NCBI GenBank assembly: GCA_964565895.1
Contig: CAZMGT010000001.1
Span: forward strand, 186,001-250,000
Source of the DNA: CAZMGT01 sp964565895
GTDB lineage: Bacteria; Armatimonadota; Zipacnadia; UBA1398; CAZMGT01
DNA: 64,000 bases
Direction of reading: 5' to 3'
The notes below the pieces were generated by a model that made no database searches, had not been told where the DNA came from, and was given only the letters and a program-made list of their open reading frames with translations. Below are positions 44,755-54,225 of the stretch, piece after piece. The first letter of the stretch is position 1. Each line of letters opens with the position of its first letter. Made by a program: the position numbers and the translations under genes.

Positions 44755-46170
44755 CTACATGAACCGCTTGCCGCGCGGCTTCGGCGGCTCGGACTGCGGC
44801 CGCGGGTTGCTGCGGCAGGTGGCCAGATAGCGCTCAATTTGCGCGACGATCTCCGGGTGTTCGCCGGCGATGTTATGCTTCTCGCCGAGGTCGCTGCTTA
44901 AGTCGTAAAGCTCCAGCGGGGCGCCGCTTCTCGGCCTTACCGCCTTCCACCGGCCCATGCGCACAGCTTGAGCCACACCTCCGGGGACAAGCTGCCGCTT
45001 GGCCCAGTTATACCGCGCCCACTCCCAATACATAAACTTGCGCTGTTGCTGCTCGTGCCCCGCAACCTCCTCGCCGAGCAGCGTGGGCACGATGGATATC
45101 CCGTCCAGCGGCGTTGTCCAGCTCATCCCCGCAAGCTCCGTTAGCGTCGGGCGAACGTCCGGGAAATACCACGGAAAATCGCTTACCGCCCCCGGCTGAA
45201 TCATCCCCGGCCACCACGCGATCATCGGCACGCGAATCCCGCCCTCATACAGGTCGCGCTTCATCCCGCGCAGCGGGCCGCAGGAGTTAAGCGTTCCCTC
45301 AAACCGCCGCGCAGCGCCGTTGTCCGAGGTGAAGAAGACGATTGTCTTCTGCGCGATCCCCAGCTCGCGCAAAAGCCCAAGCAACTGCCCCACCTGGCGG
45401 TCAATCATGGAGACCATCGCCGCGACGACCTTCGCCTCCTTGGGCCATGGCTCGTCCTTGTATTTCTCCCAGGCGGGGTCCTCCTCGGGAATCTCATAGT
45501 GCCCGTGCGGCGGCGTCCACGGGGCGTAGCAGAAAAACGGCCGCTCTTTGTTTTCGCGAATGAACTTTAGCGTCTGCTCGAAAATGAGGTAGTGCGAATA
45601 CTGCTTGCGCTTGCCGCCGGCGTTTTCGGGCAGGGGAACCTTCTCGCTGTTGCACCACAGATATTCGGGATAGTAGTTGTGCGCGTGCACTTGGTGGTAG
45701 TAGCCGAAGAAAATGTCAAAGCCGTGGCGCTCCGGGACGCCCGAGGTCCCCACGTCGCCCAGGCCCCACTTGCCAAACCCGCCGCAAACATAGCCCGCGC
45801 TCTTGAGCACCTCGGCCACGGTAACGTCCTCGTCGAGCAGAGGCACCCCGCCCGTGTTCAACCGCACCGAGGTATGCCCCATGTGGTAGCCGGTCATGAG
45901 GCAGCTCCGCGCGGGGGCGCACACGGTGCACCCCGAATAGGCGTCGGTAAAGCGCATTCCCTCTGCCGCCATGCGGTCGATGTTCGGCGTGTCGATCGCT
46001 TGCGAGCCATAGCAGCCCAGGTCCGCATAGCCCAAATCGTCGGTAATGATGAACACAATGTTCGGCTTTTCCCAGCTCCGGCCCGCGGCTGCGGCGCCCG
46101 CCGCCGCAGAGACAGCCACCGCGCCCAGCGATTTAAGAAACGCTCGGCGCCCAAGCTTGTGCGCAGTCAT
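44755..46170 (-). CDS. Tat-exported arylsulfatase-like sulfatase
   Basis: 471 residues. Leader: GRRAFLKSLGAVAVSAAAG. Landmarks are KPNIVFIITDDLGYADLGCY, motif CAPAR (Cys84) in GCTVCAPARSCLMTGYHMGH, GKWGLGDVGTSG, FFTSDNGAARRFEG and ELYDLSSDLGEKHNI. AAGGAGGAGCAAGT gives an excellent ribosome site for the ATG at 46170. It follows the PhoD-like gene by 19 bp, which puts a phosphatase and four sulfatases in one transcript. The GYHMGHTSVR segment is typical of a large arylsulfatase subgroup common in sulfatase-rich bacteria. Confidence 0.94.
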   Translation of the reverse strand: MTAHKLGRRAFLKSLGAVAVSAAAGAAAAGRSWEKPNIVFIITDDLGYADLGCYGSQAIDTPNIDRMAAEGMRFTDAYSGCTVCAPARSCLMTGYHMGHTSVRLNTGGVPLLDEDVTVAEVLKSAGYVCGGFGKWGLGDVGTSGVPERHGFDIFFGYYHQVHAHNYYPEYLWCNSEKVPLPENAGGKRKQYSHYLIFEQTLKFIRENKERPFFCYAPWTPPHGHYEIPEEDPAWEKYKDEPWPKEAKVVAAMVSMIDRQVGQLLGLLRELGIAQKTIVFFTSDNGAARRFEGTLNSCGPLRGMKRDLYEGGIRVPMIAWWPGMIQPGAVSDFPWYFPDVRPTLTELAGMSWTTPLDGISIVPTLLGEEVAGHEQQQRKFMYWEWARYNWAKRQLVPGGVAQAVRMGRWKAVRPRSGAPLELYDLSSDLGEKHNIAGEHPEIVAQIERYLATCRSNPRPQSEPPKPRGKRFM

Positions 46171-46189
46171 ACTTGCTCCTCCTTGCCCG

Positions 46190-48823
46190 TCACAGCTTGA
46201 CCTCGATCGTCTTCCTTGCGCCGGCCCCTACCACGTGCAAGTTGGTCAGCGTCTTTACCCGCGCCGTCCCCAGCTCCCCCACGCGTACCGTATACAGCCC
46301 GCGCTCGAAAACCTTCGGCGCAAACGAGTTGCCCCTAATGCGCAGGGTATAGACCACCTCACCCGTGCGCTGGTTGATTACCTGGACCACGGGGTTGCTC
46401 ATTCCCAAAACCTTAATTCGCGGCAGGTGACCCACCGGCTTGCGGCCGTAATTGTCGAGCTGGTCAACGGTAATCGGCCACCCGGGGTATTGCTTGGCTT
46501 TGGGGTCGCGCGGGTCGGCGTAGCGCGGCCAGCACTCGAAAGTTATCTTGCGCCTCGCTTTGTGAAACTTAACGATCCCATAGCCCGGCGCGCGATCGTG
46601 CAGCCCTGCGGGCTCCACGCCGGCCGGCGCGGGGTTGGCCACCGCCCACACGGTAATGTGGTTGCCTAGGCCATCGAGATACTCGCCGGTATACTCCGGC
46701 ATACCCGGCCGATGGTTGCCCCCGGGGTTGGGCGGCAGCCACTTGCGGATGTAGAAGTTCGCGATGGACGGCACGCAGAACGACCAACAGGCGTCGTTCC
46801 ACTCCTCAATTCCGTGGTGAATGACGCTCGCCAAGTGCTGGTCGCCGGCGAGGTGCACGGCAAAGCAGCGGCGCATCTCGCGCAGCGCGTTGTTTCGCCC
46901 TGTTTGCGGCCAGCCGCCGGAGTCTAAGTCGCGGTCCAGCTTGTTTGGGTAGTAGTCCCGCGTCTGGAGGTTGCAGAAAATCGTCTGCGAGATAACCGCT
47001 TTCATCTCCGCGCCGCCGCTCCAGTCCGCAGCCCACTCGCGCAAGAACCTAAGCTGGCGCTTGCCCAAAAGCGTCGCCCCGGGAATGTCGGCCTTCTTCG
47101 TGTCGAAGTCCACGGTCATGATGTGCCCGTCTTTGATCTCTACATCGGGAAAAGTCTGCGGAACGAGCGTGGGCGGCGACTTAAACTTGCGGTCTTCGAT
47201 AATCGCAAAGCTAATGCCCCCGTAGTTCAAGGCAGTGTAGTATACGCCTATGCCTTGGTGGACAGGTGTGGGGTCGAACGGGTCGGGGAGATGGCTCGTT
47301 TGCGTGCGCTCGACCATTTTGACGAATTCTGCGTCTTCGATATACCCGCCGTTGTTGTGGTTTCCCCCGGGCGCCTTGCGCCCCGCCCAACCCCACAGGT
47401 TGCCCTGGTAAACATCGTGGTCATCCGGCAGGCAGACCGTGGGGATATCGCGCGCCAGGTCGCCATAGGCCCAGCACCAGAGGTACCACTTATACAAATA
47501 GTCGAGCATGGTCTTCGTCCCCTGGCGATGCACCGGCGCGGTGGGGCTGCGCCCCTCATATACCTGGTCGCCGGTAAACACGAGCAGGTCGGGCTTGTGC
47601 GCCTTTACGTGGGCCACTAGGTCGTTGTGCGGAAACCAAATGTTAAATCGGGTAAACTTCCCGCTGCCCGGTTTCTCCGTAAGCCACTTCGGCTCGCGCA
47701 TGTCCATACCTACGAGGCAGTTGTTGTTTCCCGTGAACACGGCGACGACGATCGGGTCCTTGTCCACCGGCTCGCGGCGCACTGTCCCCTCCCACACATA
47801 CTCCTTCTCCCCCTCCGCCGTGCGCAGCCGATACACCAGGCGATAGGGGATGTCCCTAGTCGCGTCCCAGCCGGCAATGCGAAACGGGGCCGTATAACCG
47901 GGAACGACGACCTTCGTCTGGGCGATCGTCTTCCACGCTTCGCTGTCTTTGATTTGCAGGGCAACGGTTTGGCTGTCCTGCGGGCCAATGGGCATGAGCT
48001 GCGCGGTCATCTTTAACGTGCCCTTGCTCAGCGTATACTGCGCGCAGATTATCGGCCCGGCAAGCCGTTCCTCGTGCACCTCGACCTTCGAGCCCCACAC
48101 GCGCCAATCGCGAAACCAAAACTGCGCCGTCTTCGCCCCAGCCCCGGGGTGCGAGACAAGCGCAAGGTTGCCCACCAGCTCCGCGCCGGCGACCTCCTTT
48201 TCCGCCTGGGCGAACTTCTTTGCTCCGTCCGGCGACAGGAGGGCGATGACACAGCGATAGCGCCCGCCGCCCGCGGGCAGAACATCCAGCCGCAGCAGCA
48301 CATCGCCTAGCGTCGCGGCCGCCGGCCCGCGCTCCTCCGGCCGCGGGGCCTTGCCGAACTCCGCGATATACGGCCTTCCCCGGCCATCTACGCCGGCGAA
48401 GATCCCGCCCCCGCGCCCCGCGCTATGGTGCACGAGCGCTGCAGCGCGAAAGTCGAGATCCGCTGCCCCCGCGCCGATGAGAAAACCGACCGCTGCCCCC
48501 GGGGGAATGCCCTGGGGGGCGCCCACGACGCCCGCGCGCACGGTCATGTGTAGCTCGCCCTCGGCCTCACCCAGCCGCCGCGTGAGCAAGTGCACCGTGC
48601 GATACGATTCGCGGGCGAGGTTGGCCACGCACTCCAGCCGGCCATCGCGTATGCGCCAGTCCTCCAGCCGATTCGCCCAGTACTCCGGCCCCACCCACAC
48701 GCGCTCCACGCCCTGCGGCCATGCGCTGTGAAACTCTTGCGCGAGAGCCGTTTGGGCCAAACCGGCCGCGGCAAAAATCGCCAAAACAAGCGCTATTCTC
48801 TTTCCTCGCGCGCTCTTTTCCAT
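46190..48823 (-). CDS. Exported PhoD-like phosphatase/phosphodiesterase
   Basis: About 877 residues from the ATG at 48823 (GGGAGAAGGGCGGCT upstream; frame open to a GTG at 48844). The signal peptide is RIALVLAIFAAAGLAQTALA. The first ~300 residues form a beta-sandwich resembling concanavalin-like modules. The metal-site blocks of the PhoD metallophosphoesterase family follow: DLLVFTGDQVYEG, CLPDDHDVYQGNLWG, NNGGYIEDAEF and AGDQHLASVIHHGIEEW. A C-terminal beta domain ends the protein. PhoD enzymes cleave phosphate mono- or diesters; in a sulfatase operon a carbohydrate phosphoester substrate is plausible but unproven. It lies 61 bp after the clan-A hydrolase. Confidence 0.87.
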   Translation of the reverse strand: MEKSARGKRIALVLAIFAAAGLAQTALAQEFHSAWPQGVERVWVGPEYWANRLEDWRIRDGRLECVANLARESYRTVHLLTRRLGEAEGELHMTVRAGVVGAPQGIPPGAAVGFLIGAGAADLDFRAAALVHHSAGRGGGIFAGVDGRGRPYIAEFGKAPRPEERGPAAATLGDVLLRLDVLPAGGGRYRCVIALLSPDGAKKFAQAEKEVAGAELVGNLALVSHPGAGAKTAQFWFRDWRVWGSKVEVHEERLAGPIICAQYTLSKGTLKMTAQLMPIGPQDSQTVALQIKDSEAWKTIAQTKVVVPGYTAPFRIAGWDATRDIPYRLVYRLRTAEGEKEYVWEGTVRREPVDKDPIVVAVFTGNNNCLVGMDMREPKWLTEKPGSGKFTRFNIWFPHNDLVAHVKAHKPDLLVFTGDQVYEGRSPTAPVHRQGTKTMLDYLYKWYLWCWAYGDLARDIPTVCLPDDHDVYQGNLWGWAGRKAPGGNHNNGGYIEDAEFVKMVERTQTSHLPDPFDPTPVHQGIGVYYTALNYGGISFAIIEDRKFKSPPTLVPQTFPDVEIKDGHIMTVDFDTKKADIPGATLLGKRQLRFLREWAADWSGGAEMKAVISQTIFCNLQTRDYYPNKLDRDLDSGGWPQTGRNNALREMRRCFAVHLAGDQHLASVIHHGIEEWNDACWSFCVPSIANFYIRKWLPPNPGGNHRPGMPEYTGEYLDGLGNHITVWAVANPAPAGVEPAGLHDRAPGYGIVKFHKARRKITFECWPRYADPRDPKAKQYPGWPITVDQLDNYGRKPVGHLPRIKVLGMSNPVVQVINQRTGEVVYTLRIRGNSFAPKVFERGLYTVRVGELGTARVKTLTNLHVVGAGARKTIEVKL

Positions 48824-48884
48824 AGCCGCCCTTCTCCCTTGCACACGACTTAGGGATATTGCGCCATGATGCCCATGGTCTATT

Positions 48885-51653
48885 CTAGCGCTGGGCGGGG
48901 CTTCCTTCCGCCTGCCGCTGGGCGCGCTGGCCGCTTTCGCTCAGCAAACCCTCAACCGTGGCGCCTGCCTCGTCGGGCGAAAGCTCCCCGCCGACGACGA
49001 AATAAACCGGGCTTTGGCCAATTTTGCTTCCCGCGGGCAAGGGGTTGCCCACGATATCCAGCACGGCGACGTTTCGCCGGGCCGCGCCCAGGGTAAGCGC
49101 CGGCTCGCCACGCTCGCGCCAGCAAACGATAATCGTCCGCGCGGGCTTTGCAAAGCCATAGGCCCGCGTTCCCGGGCCAACGGCAAGCCGCCCCAGCGGC
49201 CAGACGCGTTCGCCCAACAGCGCAGCCATCGCCGCCTGCGCGGCGAGCATCTTGCGCGGCGCGCCGTCCCACTCGAAGAAGATTCCGGAGAGGCTTTCGT
49301 TGTTCAGTTGCCCCGGCGTGCCCGAGTGGTAAATGATCTTCTCCGTGCCATAGGCAAGCAGGATGGTGTCGAACTTTACCAGCCACTCCGCCGCCTGCCG
49401 CTCGCTCTCCAGAGGCGTAAGCCACGCCTTATAGGGGACAAACGGCAGATCGTCGTCGGCGTAATATGCGCCTTCGGTAAACCAAATCGGTTTGTCTTGC
49501 CCCGCGGCGGCCATTTCTTTCTTCAGCTTGGCCAGCGCCTCTTCGTACCACTCCGGCGGGCGCTTGCCCGGGTAGGTGTGCAGGTTAAGCGCATCTACAT
49601 ACTGCAGCCCCCCGCCGGCGATAAACTCGCTCGTCAGGTTGCCGGGCGCGCCCGCTATTCCTCCGATAACAAACGCCTCGGGATTAGCCTCCTTTATCGC
49701 GCGAAAGGCAACTTTAAGCAGGCGAATGTAGTCGGCCACCGTATATCCCTTGCTCCGCGGCAGCGCATACGAAGTATATACCGGCTCGTTGAGCACCTCC
49801 CACACCGTAATCCGCCCGCGATAGCGCTCTACCGTGCGCTTGACATACTCGGCAAACTCCCTTAGGTCGCGCGGCATGTAGGCCATGCGCTCGCGCGATT
49901 TGGGGTATGTTGTCGCCGGCTGCGGCTTCCCCGGCGCGGTAGACGACCAGTCGCTTGAGGGAAAGGGCAAAAGCCCAAGCACGTTTATCCCACGGTCAAG
50001 CACGCGGTTTATCTGAAAGTCCGCCTGGGCAAAGTCAAACTGCCCCTTCCTCGGCTCAACCGCCTGCCACTTTAGCGACCAGTCGCGAAACCACAACAGC
50101 CCAATCTGCTTGCTTAAATCCAAAAGGTGCGGCCAGGGATATGCGTGGTTCATCCCCCACAGGCTATCCGCGCCCGTATACCGCTGGATCACAGCCAAGC
50201 GCTCCGGCCGGTTTTGAACGAGCGCCGCCCCGCGGGCGGAAAGCGCCACGCGGAAAAACCCGTTCCCGTTAACGCCAAGCGCAAGCTCTGCGCGCGCCGC
50301 TGCCCGAGGGCCAATGTTCAGCGTAAGTTGGGGTTTGGCCACCTCTTTGTCGAAGAAATCCGTAACCGTCGCGCGAAGCTCAACCGTGCGCGGCTTCTCC
50401 GAGGCGTTAAACGCGGCGATCGTTACCCGGGCGTCTTGGGCCCGCCAGAACAGATGCCCGGGCTCGTCCCAAACGATCCCCGCCTCAACCTCCGCGCGCG
50501 GCTCATATTCGCTCGCCTGCGCCCCGCGCTCAAGCTGCACCCCGTCGATCCACAGCGTCCCGCTGTTTTCGCCGGAGGCCTCGAGGTCCAACCCCAGGGC
50601 AACGAAAATCTGCTCTGCCCGCGGGGCAAACGTGAATTCGTAGCGCTGCCAGTCGGCGCTAAACTCCACCTCTTTGCTTTGCCTGCCGGCAAACGCCTGA
50701 TAGACAGCAAGCTTTCCCTTCAGCCCCGCGCGGTCCGCGCGCATATATGCCGACAGCGTATATTTCTCCCCGGGCTTTACCGTAAACCACCCACGGTTTG
50801 CCAAAAGCGGCGCCTTAATCGGGACGCGATATAGGGGAAAGTAATCGAAGTGGTATATAGGTATGTTTTGCGGTGTAAGCTCTACCTTAAAGCTGTGCCT
50901 GCCAAACCTTGCCTGCCCCTTGTCAACTTTGCCGAAAAGGGTGTTAAAGTTTCCGCCCCATCCGGGAATGTCGGCAATTGTCCCCCACCCCGCCGTGCCG
51001 CATTCAAAGCTGCTATTTGGGATAAGGTTTTTCGCGCCAATGTCTGCCACAACTTCGGTAAACCTCGTTTTTACAGGCTCTGTAGGGACAAGCTCCACGC
51101 CGTCGAGCCACAGCGTGCCCGTGCTGCAAAACCATATTTGCAGGCGAATGTTTCTGCTGATCGTCTTTGTCGCGCGAAAGGTAAACGAAAACCTCTTCCA
51201 CTCATTCGTCGGGCGAAACGACTCTGTCAGCCCGCACTCGGACCAGTTCGAAGTGTCGCGAATGGCGACGCTGACGACTTCCTCGTTAATCCTCTCCGCG
51301 CGCGCCCAAAAGCTTAAGCGATACCACTGCCCGCGCTTAAGCGCGAACGTATCCACCTGCCCGAGCATAACGTGGCTCGCCGGCGAGATCCGCTCGTAGC
51401 GCGTGCAGGTGACCTTCTGCGCGAACTTCCCCTCGACTCCCTTGTCGCGCGCCCACGTTGCGGTCACGCCCCTGTCGCCGAAAAACTGCCAGGCGTCGGC
51501 CATCCCGTCGCCGTCCTTGTCTAGCTCAAAACCGCCGTTGGGCAGAAGATTGCCTTGCCCCCAACTCGCGCCGGCAAGGGCCATCGCGCCGGCCGCCCAA
51601 AGCAAGACCGCCCAAAACAAAGCGCCAACCGGCCGTTGCGCCTCGCCGCGCAT
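48885..51653 (-). CDS. Exported clan-A glycoside hydrolase with two carbohydrate-binding modules
   Basis: 922 residues with signal peptide (GALFWAVLLWAAGAMALAG). Two CBM4/9-type modules occupy about residues 35-190 (NLLPNGGFELDKDGDGMADA; GTLWLDGVELVP) and 205-395 (NLIPNSSFECGTAGWG; GTLWIDGVQLERG). The catalytic barrel of clan GH-A starts near residue 500, with acid/base Glu623 in WEVLNEP and nucleophile Glu727 in IWFTEGAYY. The family (GH5, GH39 or similar) cannot be fixed by eye. GGAGGCGAGGGATA precedes the ATG at 51653. It heads the probable operon through the PhoD-like and four sulfatase genes, so it is likely the polysaccharide-cleaving partner. Confidence 0.87.
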   Translation of the reverse strand: MRGEAQRPVGALFWAVLLWAAGAMALAGASWGQGNLLPNGGFELDKDGDGMADAWQFFGDRGVTATWARDKGVEGKFAQKVTCTRYERISPASHVMLGQVDTFALKRGQWYRLSFWARAERINEEVVSVAIRDTSNWSECGLTESFRPTNEWKRFSFTFRATKTISRNIRLQIWFCSTGTLWLDGVELVPTEPVKTRFTEVVADIGAKNLIPNSSFECGTAGWGTIADIPGWGGNFNTLFGKVDKGQARFGRHSFKVELTPQNIPIYHFDYFPLYRVPIKAPLLANRGWFTVKPGEKYTLSAYMRADRAGLKGKLAVYQAFAGRQSKEVEFSADWQRYEFTFAPRAEQIFVALGLDLEASGENSGTLWIDGVQLERGAQASEYEPRAEVEAGIVWDEPGHLFWRAQDARVTIAAFNASEKPRTVELRATVTDFFDKEVAKPQLTLNIGPRAAARAELALGVNGNGFFRVALSARGAALVQNRPERLAVIQRYTGADSLWGMNHAYPWPHLLDLSKQIGLLWFRDWSLKWQAVEPRKGQFDFAQADFQINRVLDRGINVLGLLPFPSSDWSSTAPGKPQPATTYPKSRERMAYMPRDLREFAEYVKRTVERYRGRITVWEVLNEPVYTSYALPRSKGYTVADYIRLLKVAFRAIKEANPEAFVIGGIAGAPGNLTSEFIAGGGLQYVDALNLHTYPGKRPPEWYEEALAKLKKEMAAAGQDKPIWFTEGAYYADDDLPFVPYKAWLTPLESERQAAEWLVKFDTILLAYGTEKIIYHSGTPGQLNNESLSGIFFEWDGAPRKMLAAQAAMAALLGERVWPLGRLAVGPGTRAYGFAKPARTIIVCWRERGEPALTLGAARRNVAVLDIVGNPLPAGSKIGQSPVYFVVGGELSPDEAGATVEGLLSESGQRAQRQAEGSPAQR

Positions 51654-51757
51654 TATCCCTCGCCTCCTTACACCAGGCGTTCAGAAAGCGAACTTCGCGG
51701 ACCTCGCAGTTTTGACCTGTGCCCTTTGGGGCTTCCCGCCAAGATGCGCCCCAGGCG

Positions 51758-51763
51758 ATTCTA
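51758..51763 (-). promoter_or_regulatory. Possible extended -10 box of the hydrolase-sulfatase operon
   Basis: On the minus strand the sequence reads TGCTAGAAT, an extended -10 element about 105 bp before the start codon at 51653. No good -35 box lies 16-18 bp upstream, which fits an extended -10 promoter but leaves the call weak. Confidence 0.3.
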
Positions 51764-51853
51764 GCACCCGGTGTCCCTCGCCCAGCCAGGGCCCGGCGAA
51801 AAGTGGCACGGGCAGAATGTGGTCTCTTTAGCCCGCGGAAGACGCGTTCCGCC

Positions 51854-51897
51854 AAAAAACTATGCGCGCCCCGCACACGCATGCGCACAAGGCGCGC
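51854..51897 (-). terminator. Terminator of the esterase-like gene
   Basis: On the minus strand GCGCGCC pairs with GGCGCGC around a 20-base loop with a small inner stem, followed by ATAG and TTTTTT. It begins about 105 bp after the stop at 52002 and precedes the hydrolase operon. Confidence 0.55.
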
Positions 51898-52001
51898 CAC
51901 GGCCACTGGTTCGTTCGCCCACAGCTCGCGGTTGGCGCTCTCACGCGCTGGAGAGGTCGCTTTACACCACGCGCCGAGGCGTTCGCTGCACCCGCTCGCC
52001 G

Positions 52002-52955
52002 CTACCTCAGCCCAAAGTGCCTAAAGAAAAACTCCGCCATCTCCCCAAACCCGCGGTCGCGCACCTCTTCGTCGGGGCAGTCGAAGTCCTCGCGCACGCG
52101 AACGACGCACTCGATCCCCAGCTCATCCATCTTCTTCTTCAGCTCAAAGCCAAACTGCGGATGGTGGATGACAATGTTTGGGTCGGCATCTGGGGGCAGC
52201 GGGACTTTCGTGGTCCGGTGCGTGTAGAACATGTATACCGGCGGGTCGCCTGGGCTGAGGTAGTTAATCGCCGCCGCCCGCTCATAAAGCTCGTGCGCGC
52301 GGGGCGAGTCCGCCTCCTCCCGCGCGATGCCGTAGAAGGCAAACAGCGCCTCGTGCAGCTCGCCGCTCCCCCCGATGTGCTCCTTAATCCAGCGCGGGTC
52401 GTAGGAGCACTGCCCGTCCACGGTCCCCGCAGCAGTGAGCCGCGTCGATTGCCGGGCGATGGGCTCGTCGCTTTCCGGCTGGGCCATATCGTCGTGAAAG
52501 CCCACCCAAAGCGAAATGCCCGCGCCCGCCGAACCCCCGCAGCACGCGATGCGCGCGGCGTCGATGTTCCATTCCTCCGCCTTGCTCCGCAGAAACTGCA
52601 CCGCCCGCGCCCCGTCGAGCATCGGTGCGGGATATGGCGCTTGGTGGCTCAGGCGATAGTTGATCGAGGCGACAGATACGCCGTTTTCCAAGCACTTGCC
52701 GATTAGGCTTGCCGGCACGGCGGCCTTGTCGCCCGCGTGAAAACCGCCCCCGTGGATAAAGATTACCAGCGGAGCGGGCTTGTCCGATGCCGCCTGCCAA
52801 AAGTCAAGCACGTTGCGCTCGTGCGGGCCATATGAGATGTTCTCAAACGTGGGCTTGGGCTTGCCCCCGCGCGCCTTCTCCCCAGCGCCCTGGGCCATCG
52901 CCGCAGCGAGCAGACAAAACGCCAACGCCAGTGCGCCAATCCCTGCGTCGTTCAT
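52002..52955 (-). CDS. Exported alpha/beta hydrolase, esterase-like
   Basis: 317 residues with a signal peptide (LALAFCLLAAAMAQG). Features of the acetyl-xylan-esterase / BD-FAE-like branch are present: oxyanion motif FIHGGGFHAGDK and nucleophile elbow CGGSAGAG. The acid region appears to be LPPDADPN, followed by IVIHHPQFGFELKKKMD. The usual C-terminal His-Gly-Phe of the triad is not where expected (RVREDFDCPDEEVRDRG), so the catalytic histidine is uncertain. GGGAGGCG precedes the ATG at 52955. It might remove acetyl or other ester groups from a polysaccharide, which is inference from the neighbours. Confidence 0.85.
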   Translation of the reverse strand: MNDAGIGALALAFCLLAAAMAQGAGEKARGGKPKPTFENISYGPHERNVLDFWQAASDKPAPLVIFIHGGGFHAGDKAAVPASLIGKCLENGVSVASINYRLSHQAPYPAPMLDGARAVQFLRSKAEEWNIDAARIACCGGSAGAGISLWVGFHDDMAQPESDEPIARQSTRLTAAGTVDGQCSYDPRWIKEHIGGSGELHEALFAFYGIAREEADSPRAHELYERAAAINYLSPGDPPVYMFYTHRTTKVPLPPDADPNIVIHHPQFGFELKKKMDELGIECVVRVREDFDCPDEEVRDRGFGEMAEFFFRHFGLR

Positions 52956-53099
52956 GCAACAACGCCTCCCTTGCCGCGCAAAGGCTCATTCGCGGCGGCG
53001 AGTCCTCTGCCCGTTCTCCTCGCGCGCGGGGTCGCCCTTCCCCAAGCTTGCCGTGGCCGCACACGTTGCGCGAAAAAAGCTTTCGGGGGGGTTCGCTGG

Positions 53100-54152
53100 T
53101 CAGGCCGGCCCGATGCTAACCGAGCACGAGCCCGCTAGTTCAGTCTTCTCTAAAATCGGTGTGGAGATGACGACAACGCTCTTTTTTTCTGGGGAAAGCA
53201 TATATTCATCCGCACAGCCGGGAACGATGCACGTCCTGCCGCCTTCCAACACCACTTGCCTACCACAACACTCCACAACAATACTCCCCGAAAGACACAC
53301 GACAACATTCGCGCAGGGCTTTGCCGGTGCAACGCGCACAGTTTTCTCCACGACAACCCTATGAATGGCAAACGGATATCCCTCTGCGATCATCTCCCAC
53401 GAGCCCCAGGAATAATTGTGCCTGTGGGGAACGACTTTCGGCGGGCCTTGCCGCTCTATGCGTAGCGAAGCAAACGCTTGCTCAACGTGCAGCTCGCGCG
53501 GCCTTCCCGTGTCGTCAAGCCTGTCGTAGTCATAGAGCCTAAACGTAGTATACGAGGGCTCTTGAATTTCAAGCACAACAACACCCCGACACAACGCATG
53601 GACCGTCCCCGCTGGCGTATAAATGACATCGCCCACGGACACGGGAACCTTGCGCAACAACTCCACTATTCGCCGCTGCTCCAGCGCTTTGCGCAGCCGC
53701 TCTATCGTTGCCCCGGCGACGACACCGTGCAGCACATACGCCCCCGGGTCTGCGTAGACGACGATCCAACACTCTTCCTTGCTCCGCTCCTGCGGAAACA
53801 GCTCGCGGCACGCCTGCTCGTCGGGGTGCACTTGTATGCTTAGGTCATCCTCAGCGTTGATAAACTTTACAAGCAGCGGAAACTCCCTAACGCCGGCGCG
53901 GCCCACGATCTCCTCCCCGTGCTCCCCCATCGCTTCGCGCAGAGTCTTTCCCGCAAGCGGGCCGTCGGCGATGGTCGAGCACCCCTCGGCAAGGTCCGCC
54001 ACCTCCCAAGCCTCGCCCAGCTTTCCCCGCTTGGGAAGCGGCTTGCCAAACAGCTCGGCAAGCCGCGAGCCTCCCCACACCTTAGACACCAAAAAAGGCT
54101 CGCACAGTAGGGGGTAGCACACGCCCGCCGCCTTTTCTCCCAACTCGCGCAC
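53100..54152 (-). CDS. manA: Type I mannose-6-phosphate isomerase
   Basis: 350 residues. Interconverts fructose-6-phosphate and mannose-6-phosphate in the cytoplasm, feeding GDP-mannose synthesis. The zinc-site motifs are present: KFINAEDDLSIQVHPDEQA (Gln-x-His), a downstream Glu in KEECWIV, and YTPAGTVHALCRG; EIQEPSYTTFRLYDYDR is characteristic of this short (firmicute-type) form. The GTG at 54152 has AGGAAGG just before it. It is the last gene of the mannose operon, 73 bp after the glycosyltransferase. Confidence 0.93.
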   Translation of the reverse strand: MRELGEKAAGVCYPLLCEPFLVSKVWGGSRLAELFGKPLPKRGKLGEAWEVADLAEGCSTIADGPLAGKTLREAMGEHGEEIVGRAGVREFPLLVKFINAEDDLSIQVHPDEQACRELFPQERSKEECWIVVYADPGAYVLHGVVAGATIERLRKALEQRRIVELLRKVPVSVGDVIYTPAGTVHALCRGVVVLEIQEPSYTTFRLYDYDRLDDTGRPRELHVEQAFASLRIERQGPPKVVPHRHNYSWGSWEMIAEGYPFAIHRVVVEKTVRVAPAKPCANVVVCLSGSIVVECCGRQVVLEGGRTCIVPGCADEYMLSPEKKSVVVISTPILEKTELAGSCSVSIGPA

Positions 54153-54225
54153 CCCTTCCTATGACACGACGAGCCACAGGGCAGCCACGGTTGCACGGCG
54201 CACGCGGGGAAACAAAAAGAGCACG

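Larger units (their letters stand above)
51654..52001. other. Non-coding 348-bp gap with terminator and possible promoter
   Basis: Spacer between the esterase-like gene and the clan-A hydrolase, both on the minus strand. It holds a terminator-like hairpin (51854-51897) and a TAGAAT -10-like box (51758-51763). Together they imply that the hydrolase starts a new transcript. No gene is seen. Confidence 0.5.

Noticed and set aside
40256..46170. Tandem duplication as origin of the four adjacent sulfatases
   Set aside because: Leaders, maturation motifs and C-termini differ too much; they look like separate subfamilies brought together.
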